Source: an uncultured Lamprocystis sp. (GTDB lineage Bacteria > Pseudomonadota > Gammaproteobacteria > Chromatiales > Chromatiaceae). Taken from it: 32,987 nucleotides of DNA. The position numbers were made by a program, and so were the translations under genes. This document shows, piece by piece, positions 16,554 to 23,334 of this stretch (positions are counted from its first letter, which is position 1; every line of letters begins with the position of its first letter). The notes below the pieces were generated by a model, which saw nothing but the letters and a program-made list of their open reading frames with translations, made no database searches and was not told where the DNA came from. Location of the stretch: assembly GCF_903933125.1 (NCBI RefSeq), contig NZ_CAIZIZ010000544.1, positions 1 to 32,987 on the forward strand, read 5' to 3'.

Positions 16554-16799
16554 ATGACGATGAATTTCAAGCCTTACATTACGCGTGATCCGAGGATCTG
16601 CGGGGGCGATCCCGTCATCACGGGCACCCGCATCACGGTAAGAACGGTATTGGCAAGCCTGGCCGAAGGAATGGACTCCGAGGACCTGTTGGCAGACTTT
16701 CCAACACTGAGCCGTGATGCCGTGCGCGCCGTTATTGCCTTTGCCGCCGTATCCGCCGAAGAAGATTTTCCGCTGCCGGCTACCCCCGTCCCGGCATGA
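16554..16799 (+). CDS. DUF433 family antitoxin-like protein
   Basis: 81 residues, typical DUF433 size. The family signature is clear: ITRDPRICGGDPVITGTRITV, then a helix-turn-helix-like segment (LASLAEGMDSEDLLADFPTLSRDAVRAVIAFA). DUF433 proteins are small winged or HTH-like proteins commonly paired with DUF5615 PIN-like toxins, and probably neutralise them and autoregulate. GGAG lies seven bases before the ATG. The stop overlaps the next start (ATGA), the usual antitoxin-toxin coupling. Its toxin partner is truncated, so it is now an orphan antitoxin at this locus. Confidence 0.88.
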   Translation: MTMNFKPYITRDPRICGGDPVITGTRITVRTVLASLAEGMDSEDLLADFPTLSRDAVRAVIAFAAVSAEEDFPLPATPVPA

Positions 16800-16975
16800 A
16801 GATCAAGCTCGACGAAAATCTGCCGGCCCGGCTGGTCGCCCCGTTGCAAAGGCACGGGCACGATGTCAACACCGTGCCCGCGGAGCGATTGAGCGGAAAA
16901 CCAGATGAGCTGGCCTCGATCAAGATTCCGGCCACTTGGGTTCGCCGGGTGCGTAGTCAGGCCATCCTGGCCTGA
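16796..16975 (+). pseudogene. DUF5615 PIN-like toxin, truncated by a MITE
   Basis: The frame starts MKIKLDENLPARLVAPL, the standard DUF5615 N-terminus with the first acidic residues (D6, E7), and continues RHGHDVNTVPAERLSGKPDELA to residue 40. At 16912 it runs into the 125-bp MITE, reads 19 codons of element sequence and stops at 16973-16975. Intact members are about 110 residues, with further acidic active-site residues in the lost part, so the product should be inactive. The missing 3' part was not found beyond the MITE. It is coupled to the DUF433 gene by a four-base overlap. Confidence 0.85.
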
Positions 16976-17036
16976 CACCGTCAGGGCTGGAAGCCCTGAC
17001 TACGCACGCCGTTGGCCGGGATTACGATCAAGGCCG
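16912..17036. mobile_element. 125-bp MITE-like element (copy 2) inside the DUF5615 toxin gene
   Basis: 96 percent identical to 2688-2812 over its full length, with the same imperfect terminal inverted repeats and the same pair of opposed GTAGTCAGG palindromes. The left end coincides with the loss of toxin homology. Immediately right, 17043-17064 carries a further end-like motif (CCTTGATC-N6-CCGGCCAG), perhaps the remnant of a second element. No target duplication could be defined. Confidence 0.8.
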
Positions 17037-17215
17037 GCGGGGGCCTTGATCATTCATCCGGCCAGACCCAAGCCGCAGCGGCTTGACGACTCATCTGACC
17101 GGAATTTTCGGCTTGCGGGTGCCGCCCAGTCGGATTACAAACACCAGTCGATATCCCGAAGGAAAATGCCCGCTATGGCATGCGCCGACAGGCAACCGAC
17201 CCGGGGGAGAGCCCC

Positions 17216-17659
17216 ATGAAATGCAGCCTGAGCGACCTGGAAGAAGCCCATATGTTTGCGAATGCCGCCAGGGAATTGGGCGGCGGAGCCTATCTGGACC
17301 GGGAGACCGGGGCCTTCCGCTATATCGGTGACGAGTGGTCCGGCCTGGATGATCCGGACGCCGAACCGGAGGATTTCGACCTGTCGGACCGGTATCTGCG
17401 CGTCCCCGGCAAACGCGACCTCGATCTCGGCACTGCGCTGGTCTACAACTTCGCGGCGACGCGGCTACCGGACGACTACGACCGGGTGCGGGACATGTTC
17501 CGGCACCGCGGTGCCTATCGCCGGTTCAAGGAATTCCTGGAGCACCAGGACCTGCTCGAAGCGTGGCATGACTACGAGCGCAGCAAGACACTGGAGGCCC
17601 TGCGCGAGTGGGCGCAGGACGAAGGCATTGAGCTCGTCGAGGCCGAGACGCCGCGTTAA
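17216..17659 (+). CDS. UPF0158 family protein
   Basis: 147 residues from the ATG at 17216, preceded by the strong SD-like GGGGGAGA. Features typical of UPF0158: a tyrosine- and glycine-rich N-terminal segment (GGGAYLDRETGAFRYIGD), an acidic middle (DPDAEPEDFDLSDRYLRVP), and a C-terminal block (GAYRRFKEFLEHQDLLEAWHDYE, then LREWAQDEGIELVE). Function is unknown; members are small soluble proteins sometimes near toxin-antitoxin genes. Its leader and first codons are duplicated at 16261-16367. An upstream in-frame start at 17180 adds residues without homology. No terminator is obvious in the following 180 bases. Confidence 0.85.
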   Translation: MKCSLSDLEEAHMFANAARELGGGAYLDRETGAFRYIGDEWSGLDDPDAEPEDFDLSDRYLRVPGKRDLDLGTALVYNFAATRLPDDYDRVRDMFRHRGAYRRFKEFLEHQDLLEAWHDYERSKTLEALREWAQDEGIELVEAETPR

Positions 17660-17842
17660 GGACCCGAGCCGCCTCCGGCTGCGGTCTTGGACTTGAACGG
17701 ATTTCGACCCGCACCGATTGGCGCGCCTCGGCATGGGCGTTCGGGTGGACTTGCACCACCGTCTGCGGATGAGCCAGGGTGCGGAGGTCGACGGCGGCCA
17801 GGTTGTTGTTGGCCTACCTTGGTCCTACCCAGTCAACCTGAG

Positions 17843-18625
17843 CTAAAGAACCATTGCCGATCCCCGTTGCGCCCAAGCGGGGACCAGGGCCCAGGCGTCC
17901 CGCATACTGCCATGCAGTGCATCCGCCTTAGGCTCAAATTGGCGAAGCAGTGCCCAGTAGCGAATGGAGTGGTTGAGTTCCAGCGTGTGGCAAAGCTCAT
18001 GGACCATCACGTAGCGAACTTGATCCCGATTTAAGAACAGAAGCTTGCAGTTCAGGCTCACGCACCCCTGGCGCGTGCAACTGCCCCAGCGGGTGCGCTG
18101 ATTCTTCACGCCCCAGTCGGTGTAGCGAAGTCCGGTCTGTTGCGCGACCATGGCCAGCCATGGGCCGAGCGTCTCTTTGGCCCGTCGCGCAAGCCAACGT
18201 CGCAGTGCCGCGTGACAGGCCCCCAGGTCCTCGACCGCACCCATCACGACGACCCGCCCGGGTTGGTCGGTGCGCGCACCGACCGTCCCGGCGCGGGTCT
18301 CGCGATACTCCACGCGCCACGACTCGGCCAAGGCCGGCAGATCGAATGCCTGGGGACGGGCCGGCACGGCATCGCCGATCAACTGGCGCACGGCGTCGAA
18401 CTGAGCCAGGCGATCCGCGATCCATTGCGCCTTGCTTGCCACCAGTTGCATCACGCGAGCGCGATCCATCCCGCCGGGTGCCGTCACCGTCAAGCCATCG
18501 CGGGCACTGATCTTCAGCCGGAGCGACCGCGCTTTGTCCGATGAGCGGATCGCGAAGTCGATCCCTCGCCCATCCGGCAGATCGAGATGGGCGAGTTGCC
18601 GATCATCATGGGACCTTCCTGCCAC
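17843..18625 (-). CDS. YgjP-like (M48/SprT-related, DUF45) zinc metallopeptidase
   Basis: 260 residues from a GTG at 18625. The metal site HELCH (H209, E210, H213) is followed by H219 in LELNHSIRYW, the standard HExxH-x5-H arrangement. The upstream TRWGSC block (178-183) is diagnostic of the YgjP/DUF45 family. The GTG lies five bases after the hsdR stop, with AGAGGG at the end of hsdR as ribosome site, so translation is coupled to hsdR. The open frame extends further inside hsdR, but that part has no homology. These peptidases often accompany type I restriction operons; whether this one processes or regulates the restriction complex is not known. Confidence 0.88.
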   Translation of the reverse strand: MAGRSHDDRQLAHLDLPDGRGIDFAIRSSDKARSLRLKISARDGLTVTAPGGMDRARVMQLVASKAQWIADRLAQFDAVRQLIGDAVPARPQAFDLPALAESWRVEYRETRAGTVGARTDQPGRVVVMGAVEDLGACHAALRRWLARRAKETLGPWLAMVAQQTGLRYTDWGVKNQRTRWGSCTRQGCVSLNCKLLFLNRDQVRYVMVHELCHTLELNHSIRYWALLRQFEPKADALHGSMRDAWALVPAWAQRGSAMVL

Positions 18626-18629
18626 CGCT

Positions 18630-21600
18630 CTAGCCCTCTTGCAGCGGCTGGTAATGCCGGCGCCTAAGCAGTTGCACCAGGGTCGCGATGAAGCCCATCG
18701 CGTCATCGGCCAGGAGCCCGGACGCGGGAAAGCGCGTGGCGATCATGAACAGCAAGGCACGCGACAGATCGGGGTCCACCGCGCTGCTGTTCCACCACCC
18801 GGGGAAGCACAGCTTGTCGGCCTCATCCAAGGTCGCGGCGGCGATGGCGGCGGCCTGGACATCGGCGATGGCGGGATTGCGCGCCTTGACCTTGAGCGCA
18901 ATTTGCTCGGCAATGGGTCGGTTGCCTTCACTCACCGCCGCGCGGACCGCCTCGCTCACCCGCTCCAGTTCCTCGATCAGCGCAATACCGGCCAGCGTGC
19001 CCGCCCGTTTCTCATCGATCAAGCGTTGCAGCCGCTCGGACAGCGACCGGAATGTCTCGTCCTGATCGAGCCGGATGCGCAACTCGGCCGAGAGCATGGC
19101 CTCGATCTCAAGTGCCTTGGCGTCGGGCTTCTTGTCCTTGAGCTTGGTCAGGAAATGCTCGTCCAGCACATAGGTGGGAAACGCGATCTCCAGCGCATCG
19201 ACATCGATATGCTCGCGGATCAGTTCGCGGGTGCGGGCCGCATCCTCGGCGGTGGCCTCGATGCTCTTGCTCGCGTCCGGATAGAATTTCTTGCGATACA
19301 GCAGGTACAGTTTGGTCAGCCAAGCGTATGGTCGGACGAAGTCGCGCAGTTGCTCATCCGGCTGTAACGCCTCGTAGAGTACGCGCAAGTTGCGATACCC
19401 GGTATCGAACTGCTTCTCCGCCCCCTCCTGATCGCGCAGGATCTTCATCGCCGCGATGAACGCATCATGCGACGCGTCGCGTGGCACGGTCTCCGTTGGG
19501 AACAGGTCCCAGACCTGTTGCAAGGTCTTGCGGAAGTGCTCGCGGATCGTGTCGAACGGAAAGGCGATATCACCCATTTCGTCCGGCCGATAGTTCAGTG
19601 CCTCGTTCAGATGGTCGAAGATGCCGTAATAGTCCAGGATCAGCCCATGTCCCTTGAGTTCATTATAGGGGCGGTTGACGCGTGCGATGGTTTGCAACAG
19701 GCTGTGGTTCAGCAGTTTCTTGTCGAGATAAAGTGCTTGAAGAATGGGCGCATCGAAACCGGTAAGGAGCATGTCGCACACCACCAGCAACTCGACCTTG
19801 CGGTAGGGCTTGTCCTGATGGTCGGCCAGCTCGGACTGTGCCGGAAGCAGGAATTCATTAAGCAGCTTCTTGCGTTTGGCCTCGCTGAGATAAAGCGTCT
19901 GGACCTCAGCGGAGTCATCCTTCGGTGCCTGCGAGATCACCGCGGTAACGACCGCATCGCCGAGCAGGGTACGCAAGGCCTGGGTATACAGCAGCACGGC
20001 CTGCTTGTCCTTGCAGACCAGCATGCCCTTGAATCCGTTGGGGCGGACATGCTCGGTCAAGTGGTTGGCGACATCCCCGGTAATCTGAGCGATGCGCTGG
20101 GAGTGCAACAACAACGCGTCGAGCCGCGCGCCGTCCGTGGTCAGCCGGTTCTGTTCCTCCGCGGGCAGGCGGCCGAATTCGCGCTTGAAAGCCAGGTCGA
20201 GTTTGGTGCCGTGCAATTGCCAGTCGCTCACACGCGGCTGCCAATGGATGGGCCTGACCACCCCGTCACGCAGTGCATCGGTGACCGTGTAGGGACGTCC
20301 CATGTAGCGCTCGATCAGCCCGTCGTCCTTCACATAGCCCCACGCCTTGGGGGTGTTGTGGTCGTTGTTTTCGATCGGCGTGCCGGTGAAGCCGAACAGC
20401 GACGCGCCTTCCAGGGCGGAGCGCATATAGGTCCCGAGTTCGCGCTCCTGGGTGCGGTGCGCCTCATCGGCCATGACGATGACATTGGCGCGGCGCTTGG
20501 TCACCTGTTTGGGCATGCCCTCGAACAGATGCACCGTGGTCAGGATGACGCCGCGATAATCGCCGCTGAGCATCTCCTCCAGGTCGCGCTTATTGGCGGC
20601 CACATGGACATTCTCGGTGCCGACCGACTTCAGTTCCCGGTCCATCTGATCGCCCAACTGCTCGCGGTCCACCAGCAGGATGACGGTCGGCTGCTCCAGA
20701 TCAGGCTCTTCCCACAGGCTGCGGGCGGCGAAGATCATGGTCAGGGTCTTGCCCGAGCCCTGAGTCTGCCAGATCAGTCCGCGCCGCTTCTCGGGCGGCA
20801 GGGTCAGGTCCGTGGCGCGGTTGAGGATATCCTTCACCGCCAAATATTGCTGGTAGCGCACCACGACCTTCTCGGTCTTGCCGTCGCGGGTCGCGAAGAC
20901 GATAAAATGGCGGATGAAGTCCAGCAGATTGTTGCGATCGAAGAGTCCGTAAAGCGAGACCCGCATCTCGTCGTATTCGTCGATCTCATGCGGCCAGGGG
21001 TCGCGCCATTGCAGCCAGAACTGGAGCCGCCGGCCGGGCACGCCGTACATCATCCGCGTTTCATTGACGCCCACGCTGTAGGCGTTGGTGTAGAAAAGTT
21101 GGTCGATCTCTTCCGCATACATGCCCAGTTGCTTGGCGCCCTCCCGCCAATCCGGCTTGGCGCGGCTCGCGGTCTTGGCCTCGATCACCACGATGGGGAT
21201 GCCGTTGACGATGAGCACGATGTCGGGGCGGCGCGCCGAATGGCCCACGACCGGGAACTGGTTGGTCACCCACCAGTCGTTGGCCTCCAGGTCGTCGTAG
21301 TCGATGAGCCGCACATCCTGGGCCTTCTCCGCCGGGTCGAACTGATAATTGACGCCCTGTTTCAGCCAGGTCAACCATTGCTGGTTGTCCCGGCAGGCGC
21401 GAAGCCGGGTGATAATGGCCTCGACCCGGTCATCGTCGGTCAGGATCGTCGGATTGAGTTCCTTGAGCTTCTCGCGCAGCACCGGCAGTAACAGGACCTC
21501 GCGCTCGTCGGGGCGGTACTGACGCAGTTCCTCGCGCGAGTGCCAGGTCCAGCCGAGTTTAGCGGATTTCAGATGTTCGATGATCTCCCGTTCGACAGTG

Positions 21601-21662
21601 GTCTCCTCGTTGAACAGGGTGTGCACCGTATAGGTGCCCGATGCGTCCCTCAAATCAGGCAT
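18630..21662 (-). CDS. hsdR: Type I restriction enzyme, subunit R (HsdR)
   Basis: 1010 residues, normal for HsdR. The N-terminal nuclease domain has the PD-(D/E)XK core (D147 in RRPDIVLIV, E161 and K163 in VIEAK) and a following QLGMY motif. The SF2 motor domain shows Walker A QTQGSGKT (299-306), the DEAH box in MADEAH (399-402), FTGTPIE, and late motifs in CDMLLTGFDAPILQ and TIARVNR. The C-terminal helical domain binds the HsdM/HsdS core. It translocates DNA and cuts away from the recognition site. The ATG at 21662 has GGAG seven bases upstream. It lies 78 bp downstream of hsdS. All catalytic motifs are intact although hsdM of the same operon is disrupted. Confidence 0.96.
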   Translation of the reverse strand: MPDLRDASGTYTVHTLFNEETTVEREIIEHLKSAKLGWTWHSREELRQYRPDEREVLLLPVLREKLKELNPTILTDDDRVEAIITRLRACRDNQQWLTWLKQGVNYQFDPAEKAQDVRLIDYDDLEANDWWVTNQFPVVGHSARRPDIVLIVNGIPIVVIEAKTASRAKPDWREGAKQLGMYAEEIDQLFYTNAYSVGVNETRMMYGVPGRRLQFWLQWRDPWPHEIDEYDEMRVSLYGLFDRNNLLDFIRHFIVFATRDGKTEKVVVRYQQYLAVKDILNRATDLTLPPEKRRGLIWQTQGSGKTLTMIFAARSLWEEPDLEQPTVILLVDREQLGDQMDRELKSVGTENVHVAANKRDLEEMLSGDYRGVILTTVHLFEGMPKQVTKRRANVIVMADEAHRTQERELGTYMRSALEGASLFGFTGTPIENNDHNTPKAWGYVKDDGLIERYMGRPYTVTDALRDGVVRPIHWQPRVSDWQLHGTKLDLAFKREFGRLPAEEQNRLTTDGARLDALLLHSQRIAQITGDVANHLTEHVRPNGFKGMLVCKDKQAVLLYTQALRTLLGDAVVTAVISQAPKDDSAEVQTLYLSEAKRKKLLNEFLLPAQSELADHQDKPYRKVELLVVCDMLLTGFDAPILQALYLDKKLLNHSLLQTIARVNRPYNELKGHGLILDYYGIFDHLNEALNYRPDEMGDIAFPFDTIREHFRKTLQQVWDLFPTETVPRDASHDAFIAAMKILRDQEGAEKQFDTGYRNLRVLYEALQPDEQLRDFVRPYAWLTKLYLLYRKKFYPDASKSIEATAEDAARTRELIREHIDVDALEIAFPTYVLDEHFLTKLKDKKPDAKALEIEAMLSAELRIRLDQDETFRSLSERLQRLIDEKRAGTLAGIALIEELERVSEAVRAAVSEGNRPIAEQIALKVKARNPAIADVQAAAIAAATLDEADKLCFPGWWNSSAVDPDLSRALLFMIATRFPASGLLADDAMGFIATLVQLLRRRHYQPLQEG

Positions 21663-21740
21663 GGATGGCTCCGGATCACAGATATCGAAACTCTAGGGTC
21701 GGCGCTGAATCTGCGTTCTGGACATAGGTCTTATAGGCGT

Positions 21741-23036
21741 TCATGCGGCACCTCGATCGGGTACTGGTGCATCGGCGGGGATGCGAATCTTGCCGGTGAG
21801 TAGGTTGTGTAGGAGGGATCGCTTAACCTCATCCAGTGCGGAAACCTTGTTGCTGGAGGCGAGAATGCTTACCTCGGCGGCATCCAGCGTTTCGATAATC
21901 TCCCGCTGCTCGTCGATACGTGGACACTGAATGAGTAATTTCCTGAGATTCCGGCGATTGATTGTGTTCAAACCGCTGCTCGTGTTGCAGATGGCGTTCC
22001 AGTGACGCTGGACACGCTCGGAATTAAGTACGTAAAGCAGAAAGGTCGGGAGTATCTGATTAATGTCTGCGCGAACTCGGAAAAGGTGGTTCTGGAAGGT
22101 TGTGGGTTCACCCTGGTCCTTAAACATGGCCGCGCGTCCGATCTCCATTGGGCTCGCGTGCCCTTCGATCACCAATACATCGCCTTCTTCCAGAAGCCGG
22201 CATTTTCTTTCCTCGGGCGTCATTTCCAGAAATCGGCGGTCTTCGTTCGAGATAGAACCACGCTGAACATGGGCCACAGTCAGGTAACGACAAGGATACT
22301 TCTTTGGCGCGCGGTCCTGGTTCAAGGTGACGCCAGAACCGATGCTGGCAAGTTCCATCAGCAGCAGGACTTTCCAGTCGTTAGGGAATGTGCCGATTTT
22401 GGTCTTGGTCGTGCTTCGTGCCCTCTTGTCTATCCTGCCGGTGAGCAATCCCGCCTCAAGGGAACGCTTCAAGTCTTGCGCCGCATTCAGTTCCGCTTGG
22501 GCCTTGACGACGGAGTCATCTGCTAGCTTGAGGGCGATGGCAATCCGGCGTTGCTCCTCAATGGGCGGCACTGGCACGGCAAGCCATTTCTTCAGCGTAT
22601 CTCGTGTGATTCGCAGGCGCCCAGTCGACCCCTCCATGCGCGAAACCAAGCGTCGGTGAAAGGGACCTGCGGTCAGTACGGCAAAGAGGAACTCAGGAAC
22701 GACGTGCTCATGTGGGGATAGAACGAAAAACTCTGTTGAGCCGATCCCAAAATTATCGGGCAGATCACGAACGAGTGCGGTCTTTCCGTTCTCGGCGCAT
22801 GGGGTAATCTTCCCGAGAATGACATCATTCTCGGCGAAGCGGCAAAGCCCTGACGCATCCCACACTCGCTCATCGTACTTGGCGATTCCTGCGAAGCCTT
22901 CGCGGACCGAGGCCATTTCCAGGAATGGGTACACCTTTCCGAGTTCAAGCTCATACGGCGGATCGATCGTCGCTAACTCGGCAATCGAGCATCTCGGCCA
23001 ATCTGGCGTGGCATCAGGAAAGCAATCAACTTTCAT
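21741..23036 (-). CDS. hsdS: Type I restriction enzyme, specificity subunit S (HsdS)
   Basis: 431 residues with two target-recognition domains (about 15-165 and 215-390). Each is followed by a conserved coiled-coil spacer region: VPPIEEQRRIAIALKLADDSVV with KRSLEAGLLTGRI, and CPRIDEQREIIETLDAAEVSI with KRSLLHNLLTGKI. The subunit gives the HsdM/HsdR complex its bipartite sequence specificity. The start overlaps the end of the hsdM C-terminal coding sequence by 11 bases. The GC content and codon use of the recognition domains look lower than in hsdR and hsdM, a common sign of exchange of specificity domains. The target sequence cannot be predicted. Confidence 0.94.
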   Translation of the reverse strand: MKVDCFPDATPDWPRCSIAELATIDPPYELELGKVYPFLEMASVREGFAGIAKYDERVWDASGLCRFAENDVILGKITPCAENGKTALVRDLPDNFGIGSTEFFVLSPHEHVVPEFLFAVLTAGPFHRRLVSRMEGSTGRLRITRDTLKKWLAVPVPPIEEQRRIAIALKLADDSVVKAQAELNAAQDLKRSLEAGLLTGRIDKRARSTTKTKIGTFPNDWKVLLLMELASIGSGVTLNQDRAPKKYPCRYLTVAHVQRGSISNEDRRFLEMTPEERKCRLLEEGDVLVIEGHASPMEIGRAAMFKDQGEPTTFQNHLFRVRADINQILPTFLLYVLNSERVQRHWNAICNTSSGLNTINRRNLRKLLIQCPRIDEQREIIETLDAAEVSILASSNKVSALDEVKRSLLHNLLTGKIRIPADAPVPDRGAA

Positions 23037-23244
23037 GATCGATCACTGCCAACAGGTTGTTGAGGTCTTGCGCCGCAGTCAACGCGCCTGCTTGGGCCTT
23101 CGCCAGGTTCAATCGTGCTTCTGTCAGTGGCAGAACCAACTCGGGCTCAAAGGTATCGACATACCTCGGCAAATTGAGATTGAATTCGTTCTCTTCGATT
23201 TCAGCCCGCTCAACCACCGCGAAGTAACGCTGGTAACTTCTCAA
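23026..23244 (-). pseudogene. hsdM: Detached C-terminal segment of HsdM
   Basis: The coding sequence after the inserted element, from YFAVVERAEIEENEFNLNLPRY to a stop inside the hsdS start region, is the normal C-terminus of HsdM proteins of this class (about 65 native residues). Removing the 102-bp element and one copy of the 8-bp duplication rejoins it in frame to the upstream part (...EEAQR-YFAVVERA). A TTG at 23244 in the element end could start translation, but no ribosome site is evident. It may be expressed at low level as a separate peptide. Confidence 0.85.
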
Positions 23245-23334
23245 TAAGTCACGGCAAGCCCACGGGCTACCCTTGGAGAAACATAGACTTGCGGAGCCGC
23301 ATCGGCTGTTTGCCGCGGGTTATTGAGAAGTTAC
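23233..23334. mobile_element. 102-bp MITE with IS66-type ends, inserted in hsdM
   Basis: The terminal inverted repeats are perfect over 15 bp (GTAACTTCTCAATAA at 23233-23247 and its complement at 23320-23334). The element is flanked by an exact 8-bp direct duplication, TAACGCTG, at 23225-23232 and 23335-23342. GTAA-initial ends with 8-bp target duplications are characteristic of the IS66 family, so this is probably a non-autonomous IS66 derivative. The interior has no gene and includes a small AGCCG-CAT-CGGCT hairpin. On the coding strand of hsdM it introduces TAG TAA immediately. Confidence 0.88.

Noticed and set aside
19467-21491. 674-codon open frame on the plus strand opposite hsdR
   Set aside because: Shadow of hsdR, whose nuclease and helicase motifs are all on the minus strand.
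23026-23244. Independent small protein gene between hsdM and hsdS
   Set aside because: Its sequence is the exact in-frame continuation of HsdM once the inserted element and one 8-bp duplication are removed.
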